From contig CM068317.1 of the NCBI GenBank assembly GCA_034766995.1, positions 20,835,714 through 20,899,713 on the forward strand: a stretch of 64,000 nt of DNA, read 5' to 3'. The translations under genes and the position numbers were made by a program. Shown here piece by piece: positions 1 through 11,974 of this stretch (position 1 is its first letter; the number at the start of each line of letters is the position of its first letter). The DNA is from Acanthacorydalis orientalis (taxonomy: Eukaryota > Arthropoda > Insecta > Megaloptera > Corydalidae). Below the pieces are notes generated by a model. The model worked only from the letters and a program-made list of their open reading frames with translations. It was not told the origin of the DNA and did not search any database.

Positions 1-1423
1 ATTGATTTCTCTACGTCAAAAATTATTTCGAATTTGAAAATATTAACTAAACGTTATATAAATTTTTGAAAAAAATGATAATATCAGAAGAATAAACACT
101 GTATTTTTTAAACAAATAAATGAATTTTAACACCAAAATTGGTGGTTGTTTTTCGAAAATATACGTGTATTCTTAGAAAATATTTTACATTTACGAGTAT
201 GTTCTGAAATGTTTGTCATTAATTTATATAATTTACTAGTAACGTTATGTCTAAACAGAGAGTAATACTACTTAACTATTACATAAAATGTACATACTCA
301 GACCTAATCTTACATTTATCTTGAATAATTTTATATCGGCTTCGATAATTTCCTTACAATTATTTAAATATTTTCACTTAATAGTCTTCCTAAAGGACTT
401 CCTGTTTTTAATGTAAGCTAGAAAACACCGAAACATATAAATAAAACATAGTTTTACTCGCGTTTATTCTTATATTTGTATACGAATAACACATTTTCTA
501 ATTTAAATTTTAAATATATGTAATAAATTGTCTATTTCGTATAAGACTTAACATCGATAGTTCACATCCTAGTAGTTCCATCTATACTTTATAACACTAA
601 CGACGAACTAATTAAAAATGTTGTGGTCATTAAATGTATTCCTGGAAAATAAAGTATGCTGAACGCATATTAAAGAAGTCATATATAACATCAATTCGTT
701 ACGGTCTGCAGATGAGTGTCTTGTCATTGTACTTGCCAGGAACTTGGCCAAACAGTACTCAAATTGAATACCAGTAGTTGACACAATATAATTCGTCACG
801 GAAGCATCCACTTATTGTACTCTATTCCTGTTATAGAGATGATCGAAAAGTCTTTAAAATCATTCAGTTTATTTATTTGAAAGAAAATAAAAATAATTCA
901 TATAAATTTCAATTTTCACTAATAAAATATCATATATAATATTAAAGATATGTTTTCTGTTTCATATAAATTATTAAATTGATTTCAAAATATTTCATAA
1001 ACCAATAGTTTATTTATAAATCTTATTTATTTTAGAATTCAATCAATTTCGAACCATTTTACACATCCAATATGATAGTTCTTAGAAAAACAAGATATTT
1101 ATATATTAAAAATTATCATAAAATTAGTATACGTTGGTTAGGGGATTATCATGTATCTTATAAATTAAATCATTGATTCCAAACTTCCCGTTTGATTTTA
1201 TAACCTTTAAGATTTAGAATTTAATGACATTCAAGTTAGTTATTTGCATCGAGAATTCATTTCTCTTTGAGGCTTCTGATCAATTTTTAATTAAATTACG
1301 TTTCTAATAAAGGGATATTTTAATTAATATAACAGTTTTAATTTAAAAAGACATATCTCGTATAAATTGATCACTTCTATAAATAAATTTCCTGTTCCTC
1401 CTATAAATTCTTTTTTTTAATTA
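1..1423. other. A+T-rich noncoding DNA
   Basis: No gene, RNA or mobile element is recognised here. The only sizeable open frame (608-811, minus) has no recognisable motif and is of a length expected by chance. Confidence 0.5.
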
Positions 1424-1890
1424 CATGGGGGCTACGCTACCTGCTTACTAATGCTTGCCCCCCTAACAATCAACAAATTATACACACAAATAATCCTCAT
1501 AAACTATGAGTCGTAAAAATTTTAATGGAAAAGTTTATAAAAATTAACATAACAAAATACAATGTCCAAATGTGAAACAAATTTTTACTCTAAATCTTTA
1601 GTGAATATAACATTTTGAATAGATTTCTTATCAGTTTTATACTGAAATTGTATACCCTCTTTCATTGTACACTGTGAAAGATATATATATACAATTGTCC
1701 ATGAGTAAAAATTGTATCTTTCGAATTAACAAATGTACCAATTTTATTAAAATTCAGGTCTTGTGACAGAACACTGATCGTGTGACTAATATCAACCAAT
1801 CAAAACCGAGACAACGTGACAGATATCAACCAATCAGAGAACGAATAAAACGCATGTGTAGCGACGGATCCATTTTTTGAATTATAAAGA
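1424..1890 (+). repeat. Dispersed promoter-like repeat, copy 1
   Basis: This block matches, in reverse complement, the block at 45056-45415. Both start with a short G-rich box (GGGGGCTACGCTACC here), share the stretch AACAAATTATACACACAAAT, a long collinear middle part and the CCAAT/TATA-like segment near 1796-1850, and lose similarity shortly after GGATCC at 1866. The copies differ by substitutions and small indels, so they are old. Size, promoter-like content and lack of coding capacity suggest a solo LTR or the 5' end of a retroelement. No flanking target duplication or matching internal region was found, so the class is uncertain. Confidence 0.55.
1755..1855 (+). promoter_or_regulatory. 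Two CCAAT boxes upstream of a TATA-like box, in repeat copy 1
   Basis: CCAAT occurs at 1796-1800 and 1830-1834, each inside a roughly 35-bp imperfect direct repeat containing GATATCAACCAATCA-like sequence, followed by AATAAAA at 1844-1850. The same order exists in the second copy (45098-45151, opposite strand). Promoter function is inferred from motif order only. Confidence 0.35.
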
Positions 1891-2910
1891 GATTTGAAGC
1901 AATATATTTTTGTTATTTTCTGCAATGACTCTCTGCAAGTAATTTATATTCGATTGCCTTATATTTCGTGCATTTATGTCCTTCAATTTTCAAAAATTAA
2001 CATAATTTGTCTAAAGATAACGGATTGTAATCGATTATTGGAAATAGAAACAAAAACAATATCTCAAAATACTGTTATAATACAAAAAATCTTAATAACT
2101 TTATAGATAAACATTATTTTATCTATATGCTCCTAAATTCGAGGTCTCATTATTATAATATTGATTTCCTAAATTAAAATTATTTCAAAATAAACAATAA
2201 AGAATATTTAAAGAGCTAAGTAGAAAAAGTCACTTACTGTTTAATTTATTTTTTTTATTTTTCCCAATAATAACTTCATGCCATATAGTTGGTATTTGGA
2301 GTATTATAATTAGGTGTCGTCATGAAAATATCTATTGAAAATAAAATACTTTTAGGAAATATATTATTTTAACAAATATTTTTTTCTTTTAGTTAATTCT
2401 CATTTCCTTAAACGATTATTAACGCACAATAAATTTCAAGGCAACATACAAACATTTATCAAACATGTTGAGAAATGTAAATTAATAAATAGTTATAAAT
2501 AGTAACACTTCCAGTAAAAATATAATTATACATTATAAATAAGTAAATAGAATTAGTTTTAATTATCTTAAAGGCTTTTTTCTACTTTCAAAATATTATT
2601 TAAAAGTTTACTTAAATTTCTAATGTTCTAATAAATCAAAAATTATATACATTAATAATTATTTTATTTAAAATATATAGTCAGCTATTTTTGATTTTTT
2701 TATTCATATTTATGAAATTGTTATAACACTAAAACATCTATAATTTCTTTTTATAGTGAATCATAAATCATTTTGAAAAGTGTAAAATTTTTAGTTCTTA
2801 TCAAAAAAAATTCATCTCACTAAAATTAAATTTATGATTTTTATTTAAAATAGCTATTTCATTGTAAATTTTAAAATTTGTGAAACATTTTTATGAATAG
2901 GATATAATTA
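1891..2910. other. A+T-rich noncoding DNA
   Basis: Nothing recognised. The open frame at 1894-2106 has no family features. Confidence 0.5.
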
Positions 2911-2911
2911 A

Positions 2912-2972
<61 letters not shown>
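2911..2972. repeat. (TA)n microsatellite
   Basis: Nearly pure TA dinucleotide run directly upstream of the palindromic MITE. A stray GTGGAACGAAAT, the terminal motif of that MITE, follows it at 2974-2985. Confidence 0.95.
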
Positions 2973-2974
<2 letters not shown>

Positions 2975-2993
2975 TGGAACGAAATTTATATAT

Positions 2994-3088
2994 AGTGGAA
3001 TGAAATAATATTTGTTTAGACCACATTTCTAAATTTAAAAATATTTTATCACATTTTTATCACATTTACATACACAACACACATGTAT

Positions 3089-3120
<32 letters not shown>

Positions 3121-3213
3121 ATGTGTGTGTTGTGTATGTAAATGTTATAAAAATTTGATTAAATATTTTTAAATTTAGAAAAGTGGTCTAAACAAAAATG
3201 ATTTCGTTCCACT
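2994..3213. mobile_element. Palindromic MITE (foldback element)
   Basis: The left half (AGTGGAATGAAAT... from 2994) is the reverse complement of the right half (...ATTTCGTTCCACT to 3213) almost throughout: arms of about 100 bp, with GTTTAGACCAC, CTAAATTTAAAAATATTT and CATTTACATACACAACACAC present in both. A short TA run near 3093-3110 forms the loop. There is no coding capacity. The end motif is repeated once more just outside (2974), suggesting nested or tandem insertion. No certain target duplication is visible. Confidence 0.8.
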
Positions 3214-4324
3214 TTAAAGATTTCATCAGTATTGTGATTTATATTTGATCAGTGTTGTTTGAACTGATACACAGATATGAAAACAAGATTTTAAATTAGC
3301 ATAGAATTCCAGAACGCCGACAAAACAACCAAATATATATTCGTGATAGAGAATTATTTACAAAACCGGAGACATCGACGTTCGATTAAGACACAGATTA
3401 AAAGAATGCGATGCCATTGTTGAATAGAATAAATATGTCGAAAGTATCAACGAAAGTTTTCTATCAGATACCGAGACAGCTAAAAAACGGATCAATAGAC
3501 CATGAAAAATAAGAATATTTAAAGACACAAAATCAAACCGATTGCGGTATTATAAATCGTGAATTATTTATTATTTTGTAGATTAGAAATGAATTATGTT
3601 AAATGTTGGTCAGTTATGTGAATTATATAAGAAATAATCAGGCTTTAGTGTAAATTTATTATCGTAGTCTATATAAAATCCATTTTTTAATTATTCGAAT
3701 GAAGTATAAGAAATGAGTTTTGTAAAAAGGTTAAATATCTCTTTTTCTACAATGAAATTATTCTTATAGCGAAAAAAATATATTATCTTCATTGTTGTTT
3801 CATTTTATATTTGCTTCATTCATTACATAATTTCCCACATATAATTTAATTTATAACATATAATACTCTTTCTTTTCTTTAACATAATTAGATAATGTAG
3901 ATAAAAGTACTTGTTAAAAATATATTTATATACAGTTAAATGTATACATTTAAATATATGGATACAAATTATTTAAACATATTTTTGAAATTGAAAAAAA
4001 TATTATATTTTTAAATAATTTACTAATAAGTAAATTTAATAGAATTTCAATTGTATTAATAATGAATGTATAGTAAATTGTAAATTTTTGATTATATAAC
4101 AAATGTTCAAAAACAGAAAAAACCACATTTTAATCTTTCATAAATTTTATAAAACAAAATAATTCCTACCTAATACTTCTTCAATTTCAATACACATATC
4201 ACTATCACAATCAAATAAATGTGTATTTACTAACAATTTATGTATTTGTTTACTACTTTCATTAAAAATTAAAATATCTAAAATTGTTGTGTATGGTTTT
4301 TTGACTTTGTACAACTATTAGTTT

Positions 4325-4330
<6 letters not shown>
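3214..4330. other. Noncoding DNA with one less A+T-rich patch
   Basis: The patch at about 3297-3560 is of higher complexity (ACATCGACGTTCGATTAAGA and similar) but no open frame or known element was recognised. The rest is A+T-rich with nothing seen. Confidence 0.4.
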
Positions 4331-4377
<47 letters not shown>

Positions 4378-4400
4378 TTATATATATATATATATATATA
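4331..4400. repeat. (TA)n microsatellite, interrupted
   Basis: Two TA runs separated by TTTGTTT at about 4373-4379. Confidence 0.95.
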
Positions 4401-4888
4401 CACACCATGTATATATGTAAATTTGCACACAAGGTAATGAAAAATAAACATTCACAAATAAATAACGAAACAGGACTTTGTATCAATCTGTATTCATAAT
4501 AATAAAATAAGTAAAGTTCATGATGTCTTAGCCCACTACCTGGTGTTTTGTTGAAGCAATAACGCAACAGGGGTTGTGGATAATCTTTCGGACACATTGG
4601 TGACAATTGTCAACATACCACCCATTGAAGTTTCTGGTTATCTTGTGAATAGCTGCCATTCGCATTGTATGCCGCTGACATGACGCTCTAGGTGGCTGTT
4701 TATTTGTAACCCCATTTCGGTTTCTGTAAATATTGTAATCCTCTCTTTACTCATATCCACGCACAAAAACTTTCACGTGGTAGTCAAGCCATTGACTTTT
4801 TATATATACAGACGAAATATTCATTATTTTTACCACCTGTAATGTATGCATATTAACATATTTTTAAGTACAGAATTATACTTTGAAC

Positions 4889-4892
<4 letters not shown>
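4401..4892. other. Unidentified higher-complexity block
   Basis: About 400 bases (notably 4515-4790) have more balanced composition than the surroundings. On the minus strand short open segments run through it with stops and frame changes, as in a decayed coding sequence. I could not assign them to a family. Confidence 0.35.
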
Positions 4893-4946
<54 letters not shown>

Positions 4947-4982
4947 ATATATATATATATACATAATATATATATATACATA

Positions 4983-5013
<31 letters not shown>

Positions 5014-5071
5014 ATATATATATATATACATACATATATACATATATATATATATACATATATATATATAC

Positions 5072-5120
<49 letters not shown>
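4893..5120. repeat. Compound (TA)n / TACATA array
   Basis: TA run with regularly placed TACATAATATA and TACATA interruptions. Four overlapping apparent reading frames across it are Ile-Tyr-rich artefacts. Confidence 0.95.
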
Positions 5121-5122
<2 letters not shown>

Positions 5123-5506
5123 AAATAATAAAATGAAAAGAAATAAAACTTTTATTTTAATCATAATTTAAATTAATAATTTAATATATGCTATTTACAA
5201 ATAATACTGAATTAAGATGCTGAAATTACATATAAAATTCAAACAATGTCCCAATTATTTAAGGTTTTAATTGTAAAATTAATTAAATGTTATGTATGTT
5301 ATTGTATTTTTGGTTAAGAGCTGCCTTAAATATTTTTATCGATAAATAATTAACAGTATCATTCATAAATAACATCTTTAAATAATTGTATATATTGTTT
5401 ATTTTATTTACTAATTATTATCAAACATCTTATTAAGTGAGAACAAATGAAATTAAAGTATTTTTTTTTCATTATGGTCTGTATATTTCTATATGTTAGT
5501 TTGATT
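5121..5506. other. A+T-rich noncoding DNA
   Basis: Nothing recognised. Confidence 0.5.
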
Positions 5507-5905
5507 CGAGAGCGGTTTGAAAAGTTCGCGGCCTAACTATAAAGGAATATAACTTGTGTTTTAAAATTACTTTTATTTTTCAATATGGTTCCCCTAAACT
5601 TCAATGCAATTTATTCAGCGATGCTTCAATGCTTTTATGCCGTCTTGAAAATCCTTTTCTTGGAGGTTCTCAACATAGCGATTAACTGTTGCTATCAGTT
5701 CTTCGTTTGACGAAAAGCATCTACAATCAAGAATTTTCTTAAATTTTGAAAACAGATAGAAATCTGAAAGGACCAAATCTGAAGAATAGGCTGAATGAAG
5801 GATCAAGTTGTGCTTTAATTCAACGAATTTTGTCATGGATCCAACACTTAGACACCTTCAATTATCGATCCTGTAAGATAATGTCCTGTCACTCTGAAAA
5901 CGAGA
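5507..5905 (-). mobile_element. Mariner transposon remnant, internally deleted
   Basis: An end resembling CGAGNGNGATTTGAAAAGTTC lies at 5507 (CGAGAGCGGTTTGAAAAGTT). Reading the minus strand from 5836 gives the transposase C-terminus: a D3 motif (AYSSDLVLSDFYLF), then FSSNEELIATVNRYVENL and KDFQDGIKALKHR, typical of DD34D mariners. Just beyond the frame, 5840-5890 matches the DNA behind the N-terminal (K)VHDIVL-DRR region, so the central coding part with catalytic D1 and D2 is missing. The second inverted repeat was not found. Same lineage as the elements at 11975 and 53435. Inactive. Confidence 0.8.
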
Positions 5906-6463
5906 AGATAAACACATGAAATTGCTTTAGACGTGTTGAGTTCTATACCAACAATTAATCAAGAAAATTCGAGTATATATCTAATATAAAATCAAGTATA
6001 TAGAGTGTACAGAATGAATTAATAAAACTAATACGTCCCTAATTCTGAATTTTGATTCATACATGTATGTAATAATAATAATTCTGAGAAATAGAATGTA
6101 GGATGAATGTTAAAAGAAAATTAATAATTATAAACATCACAACAAAAAATAACAAATATTTTGTTCTTTTATCTTGTTAGACGTCAAATTGTAAGTTCAA
6201 GTTTTCATAAATAACGTTTCAAATTGCGAACGAATTTTTAGTTTAATATTAAAACAATTAAAATACATGAAGTATCAACTTCCATAGCCTGACATAATTA
6301 ACCGGGAGAGGAGGCTTGTTATAACAATTCTCTTATTTTATTAATTAAATGAAACAATTGCCACTACTTCAAAGAACTATTTCTAATTCTATCAAATAAG
6401 CACAAGATGTAAAGTCAATAATTGTAAGTTTTAAAAAATTACAAAATTCACTATTTTAAAATA
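5906..6463. other. A+T-rich noncoding DNA
   Basis: Nothing recognised between the two mariner remnants. Confidence 0.5.
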
Positions 6464-7269
6464 CTAGGGTCGTTTGATAAGGTTGGTACATTTCTATGAT
6501 GCAGCGCTACCATTCTTTTGATAATATCACGGCTATTAAGTGTCCCTTTTCAAATTAGAATAGGCAAATTTTCATCCAGAAGCGACGGGTTGTTCTACAG
6601 ATGTTTGAAGCAAGCATTGTTGTAACAGTTGCCTTAAAAATGGAGCAGGTCTTTTTTGCGTCTATTCGTCACCGTGGATGAAACATGGATCCACGACTAC
6701 ACACCTGAGTCGAAGAACCTGTCAAAACAGTGGACAACGACTAGTGAAAGTGCACTGAAGAAGGCGAAGAACATTTTGTCGACTGGGAAGGTGATAGCCA
6801 CTGTTTTCGGGATTCCTAAGGAATCATCCTGATCGACTACTTAACGAAGAAAAAATCAATAATAGGAGCCCATTATGTAACATTATTGGACCGTTTGGAA
6901 GAATAGCTGAAACAAATAGCCCAGATTGACGCACAAAAAAGTACTCTTTCACCAGGACAACGCTCCATTCCACAAATCGACAGTCGCAATGGCAAAATTG
7001 TATGAATTAGACTTCGAATTGATTTATCATCTACTATTTTCTCCAGACTTGACCCCGTGGGACTTCTTGCTCTTCCCAAACTTGAACATTTGGCTGGTGG
7101 GAAGAAATTCTCGTCGAATGAAAATGTCATCGTCATCGTCAATAAGTGTTTTGCAGACTCGCTGGACCAAGTGTATATCCCGCAATGGAGTCTGTGTTGA
7201 GAAATAAAATCATTTTTTTCCAAAATCAGTATTTAACTTGTTTTTAACATACTTATCAAACGATCCTCG
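6464..7269 (+). mobile_element. Mariner transposon, N-terminally deleted, all three catalytic Asp codons present
   Basis: Inverted ends are CTAGGGTCGTTTGATAAG at 6464 and the complement of CGAGGATCGTTTGATAAG ending at 7269; TA precedes the left end and CA (decayed TA) follows the right. Plus-strand fragments give a DD34D mariner transposase: FVTVDETWIHDYTPES with D1 (about 6668-6715), a region ending in GIILIDYL, HQDNAPFHKSTVAMAKL with D2 (about 6953-7000) and FSPDLTPWDFLLFPNL with D3 (about 7040-7085), then CISRNGVCVEK at the C-terminus. The DNA-binding domain is gone and stops and frameshifts separate the pieces, so 806 bp remain of an expected 1.3 kb. Its ends differ from the other mariners here, so it is a distinct lineage. 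Confidence 0.85.
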
Positions 7270-7555
7270 CATATAGAATGATTCAATTTAAGCTATCACA
7301 TGAATGTATTAAAAAAATCGCACAAATTAAAATTTAACAATATTTTTTTAATTTTTACGATTTTTTTTAATACTTTCATGTGGAAATCTAAATTGAATCA
7401 CCTATATTACCCATTCTTGATCTCCGTTACTAACCTCTTAGATATTTGAATAGTAATAAATTTTGTAGATATGTAGTTTTATTTAGTATTTATATAGTTT
7501 GTTACAGTATATTTTTAGACTTTAATTTATAATAAAAGATTAGTTACAAAGGAAT

Positions 7556-8069
7556 TAAACTAAACCCTATTATAACACGGTACTCTGAAAACATGGTTTC
7601 AATATAACATGCTGCAAAAATTGCGACAGCTCTCCTATAACACGACATTCTTATAAAATGGCTTCCATATGCCACGACTTAATAAAGTTGGTCAACCCTC
7701 ATGTAGCACGAATGTTTCAATCACACTGTTTTGGTTGACATAAACAGGGAATTCCCCTTGTATGCACAATAATGTGAAGTCTGTGCATCGCTGTTCTTAC
7801 TGAAAACTAATTCAGTGGATGGTTTCTTGTCCATAAATTCAGACACACTCCGAGAACACGTTTTCAATATAACACGGAACACATTTCCCTGATTTTTATT
7901 ACTTCTAAGGATCGGTTAAGACGATTTCAATAATAGCACGACACGTCGAGAACACCGTTTCGATATAACATGAAAAGTATTCCCCTGATTTGTATTAAAT
8001 CTAGGTTTCGTTTAACACGGTAACGATGCGACACAAAATGAATTAACTGTGTTATAGGACGATTGACTG
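7556..8069. mobile_element. Pogo/Tigger-type non-autonomous element with internal repeats
   Basis: Read from the right, the element starts TA then CAGTCAATCGTCCTATAAC, a CAG-type end with TA duplication as in pogo/Tigger elements. The left end is eroded but keeps CCCTATTATAACACGG at 7565. Inside, a unit of the type GAGAACACGTTTTCAATATAACACGG recurs: at 7581-7615 (diverged), 7851-7881 and 7945-7975. The last two belong to units about 95 bp apart that also share TTCCCCTGATTTGTATTA-like sequence. There is no coding capacity. A Tigger-like transposase remnant lies at 59940-60640, but a family link is not demonstrated. Confidence 0.6.
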
Positions 8070-8160
8070 TAATACCATTCTTCTAACCGTTTAATTTAAA
8101 ATTACATATAAATTTATATTTAAAAATATTTTAATGAGTACATTGTAAACGCTTAATGTA

Positions 8161-8161
<1 letters not shown>

Positions 8162-8225
<64 letters not shown>

Positions 8226-8242
8226 CATACATATATATGTAT
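8162..8242. repeat. (CT)n(TA)n compound microsatellite
   Basis: A (CT) run at 8162-8182 passes into a TA run and then TACATA/TATGTA variants. Confidence 0.95.
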
Positions 8243-9736
8243 ACGAGATACATACATACATATATACATAAGTGTAAAAGTACAATTTTCGCAAAGCATG
8301 TAAAATATATACGTTTTATTCAAATATTCGTGAGTATAGCATGATGAAGGCTACCTGTGTAATAAATAGGTATTTCAAAAATGTAAGGTAGGGCCTTATG
8401 TAAACGTCCGCTTATCAATTTAAACAAAAGACCGAAAAATCTGTACGAGCGAAAAGTGTTCCTCTAGATAGGCGATATCGTAAAACTAATATTTAATAGT
8501 CAAATTCTAACAGCTTTGCAACGTACTGATAGTAAACTATTTTTTTTCAGATTTATTTTATACATAACTTTAGTTCGAAAATCTTATCTGTGTTTCTTAT
8601 ATACAGTTCAATTTTAATTTTAGAAATGTATATAACGATTTATTTATCACGTTCTCATAATCTATTTATGGATAGCATACATCAATAGAACAAACTGTAA
8701 TAAAAATAACAGAAATTCTTTTTTATAAAAACTAATAAGTATATTATATTCTTTGATTATTTATAAATACTTTATTTTATTTATGATTTAAATATTTTAT
8801 ATAATACTAAAGGAATCTAAAAAAATATATCCTTCGATAAATCTTATAAAATAAACTTCTCAAAAAAATATGTTTTTAATAAAAAAATTAAAGATTTTTG
8901 CATTGAATTCAATAATTTTTTTATTGTTTTTTATTTGCATTCAAAGATTTTATTTCTTCAGTTTCTTCTTATTAGATATATATATATATATACTCGTATA
9001 TATTATAAAATACTGAAAAATGTCCCTTGTTGGAGAAAATGGTTCTTATTTTATTCAAAAATTTGTTTATAAACAATCATAATTCATGCAAATACAATAA
9101 TAAATGCCTGTCATAATGTATTCTGTAGCGTCGCAAAAAAAAACATTTCGTATAACAATTTATACTTATCTGAATATTAATAAAATTGAAATAATACTTC
9201 TTATAAAATAAAGAAATTGATCAAGAATATACTTTAATATTTTTTTCAAATAAAAATTTCTATTTTTATTAGATAATGAATTATTCATTTAATAAATTTA
9301 AATAACATGATAATAATAAGTTTTATGTGCACATTCATTACTGAGTTGATTTTATTATATGATAAACTTTTATTTATTTTTTAGATTTATTTTAACCATT
9401 GAAAATAATACACAAACATTAAAAAGGTGTTTAAAAGTAACCCTATTATTAACTTGGAAGATAATTTTAACATAATATTGCCAACGACTGCACCTACTAT
9501 TTACACAAAATAAGTTTCAAATACCTGTCAAAACAAACAGAACGTCAAATAACCGATAGTCAGGTACCTACTCATAAAGTATTAAATATTGAACTTATTT
9601 TCTACCGGAAATGTGATAAGAGAGGATTATTTTCAGAAATATTTTTGTAAACACTACCTCAAAACAGTTTTATTTTACAAGAATTTTATTCGGCATATAT
9701 TTTAGTACAAGAATACATACAAAATACTAAATAAGA

Positions 9737-9739
<3 letters not shown>
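8243..9739. other. A+T-rich noncoding DNA
   Basis: Nothing recognised. A patch at 8365-8530 is less A+T-rich but carries no open frame or known motif. Short TA runs occur near 8978-9003. Confidence 0.45.

Positions 9740-9769
<30 letters not shown>
9740..9769. repeat. (TA)n microsatellite
   Basis: Pure TA run ending at GGCGAAGCC, just upstream of GC-block repeat copy A. Confidence 0.9.
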
Positions 9770-9772
<3 letters not shown>

Positions 9773-9832
9773 GAAGCCTTCTTGTATGTATATATATATA
9801 CATATATGTATATATATATATATAATATACAC

Positions 9833-10055
9833 AAGAGGGCTTCGCCCCTTCTCGATTTGCTCACCGACTCCTGGACTCGCTCTGCTAGCCCACTTATCAA
9901 TTATAATCCTGTACATGCAACCGAATCAAACAATAAACACATTTTTTAAAACTATGTCTATATATTTATTATCAGATATATAGCAACGTAATTATTATAT
10001 ATACATATATATGTATGTATGTTTGTGTGTGTGTTAGTATGTCTATATAAACATG
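9833..10055. repeat. GC-block dispersed repeat, copy A
   Basis: A GC-rich block containing the short hairpin GGGCTTCGCCCC (9838-9849) is followed by CTCACCGACTCC-type sequence, an A+T-rich linker, CAGATATATAGCAACGTAAT (from 9975), a TA/TATG tract and TTAGTATGTCTATATAA. Copy C at 34399-34696 has the same modules in the same order. Terminal structure and class are not clear; a Helitron- or MITE-like element is possible. Confidence 0.55.
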
Positions 10056-10106
10056 GCAGTAGATTATTTTCTGCAAACTTTAGTTTTTTGTGGCTAAATA
10101 CTATTT

Positions 10107-10160
<54 letters not shown>
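10107..10160. repeat. (CA)n(TA)n microsatellite
   Basis: A short CA run leads directly into the TA run. Confidence 0.95.
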
Positions 10161-10163
<3 letters not shown>

Positions 10164-11872
10164 CCAATCTCTTACAAATAATGAAAATGAAATATTTGTA
10201 TTCTTTAAAAGTGAACAAGAACTATACGTTTTATTGTCATGGGTTTTTAATTAAAATTAATAAAATTTGTTTCTCAAATGAATCGTTTTTTATTAAAGTG
10301 AATTTAACTACAATGTCGAACTGTTTAATTTAATAAATTTTCATCAATAAGTTCTTTTTTCAACCTAGTAACAACCGAGAAAAAAAATCTGAATAACCCA
10401 ATAAACCAAAAAAAAACATGTCGTCATATTCTTATAAAATGTACTAATAGATATGAACTATTAAAGTCAACATGATTTTTAATCAAAATAATTAACAAAT
10501 ATTTTTGTAAAAAAAACAAGAAATTTGAACTGTGACATACGAGCCATACATTATGATATTTCATTGTATCAAAGTATTTAAAAATGACAATATTTTTTTA
10601 TTATAATTACAATTTTATAATAGTCACAACTAACTGAACTTTGTATATTTTTACACAAATCGATCTAAAATATATAAATGCGTAAGCATTTCGCTTGCAA
10701 AATATGAAAGTAAATAAAAATGATTTTTTTTTGTATATTTATTTTAATATAGATACATATCATTGATCAGTATTCTAAATATATCTAAATCGATGGAAAG
10801 TATACCAAAACAGTTAAAAAAAGTTAAAAAGTGCATATTTTAAGAAAAAAAATGTATTTTTAACTCTTACTTATACAAGCTTGTACATTATCTTAATTTA
10901 AATTAAGAATTAATAGAAGAAGAAACATTTTAAGAAAATATCAATTATCTTGCACGAAAAAAGGGATATTTTATCAAATAAAGTAACAACTTTGAACTGG
11001 AACAAAGAAAAATTTATCAACCGAATTGTTATTTGAATGATTTTACAACCAATATTATTAAGTTCATTTCTATCGAGTGGACATTTTCTTAAAAAAAATC
11101 AATTTAACTAATTTGAATTCAGTGGATTTAAATATAAAAGTATTCAGTACTTCTTTAACTGAAGTAACTATGAAAATATGTGGGTGATCTTGGATATCGA
11201 GTTTTGGCAAAATGGGAGATAACTGGAGAAGTTTGAACTCAGGATAAAAAAGAAAAAAAGAAACAATGATGAAAAATAATGACTACTATTTTGCAAAATC
11301 AAATTATTTGAATTAAGATTCGTGGTCATGTTTATTGACAACGTTTGATTCTTAAATATTACATTACTCTCACTTTTGTATTTTTAAAGATAGTATTATT
11401 CATAAGCACCAAAATTCTAAACTACAATTAAAATTGATTGTTTTTCCAAACCTATTAACGGATGAAAACCTGAGATACCTCAACAAATGGCATCTATATC
11501 AAGGCAAGACTGACAAAAAACCTGCAAACGTTACAAATTAATTCCTCATCTGAATAAATTGTATACTATTCAGTTTTTTGGTTAAAACAGAGGCGAGTAA
11601 TTTATTATTATTTATTAATAACAGAATTAAATTAAACAATTTTGAAAAGCAAACTGATAAATATTCAAACTTTTATAGAAACTACCCCAAGATTAGAATA
11701 AATTTTATTCTTGAAGGTTGCATCCACTATTTTCAACAGTAAATGTGTTCAATAATAGCTTGAAAAGAGAATCAATAAAAATAAACCTATTGTTTTTTTC
11801 CACATTTGCCACGAAATTTTCAATCCTAAAAAAGTGTACTTGAAATTATAATTATTTGTACTATTTTTCAAT

Positions 11873-11875
<3 letters not shown>
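10161..11875. other. A+T-rich noncoding DNA
   Basis: 1.7 kb in which no gene, repeat family or structured element was recognised. Confidence 0.5.
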
Positions 11876-11969
<94 letters not shown>

Positions 11970-11974
11970 GTATA
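11876..11974. repeat. (TA)n(TATG)n microsatellite abutting a mariner end
   Basis: The TA run changes to TATG units and ends exactly at the TA of the mariner insertion at 11975. Confidence 0.95.

Noticed and set aside
4893..5171. Four overlapping Ile-Tyr-rich frames on both strands
   Set aside because: Translation of a TA/TACATA microsatellite. The same applies to frames at 8156, 9686, 10019, 15076, 21322, 32128, 39635-40035, 46657, 51673 and 57136.
6873..7223. 116-codon minus-strand frame
   Set aside because: Antisense shadow of the plus-strand mariner transposase at 6464-7269.
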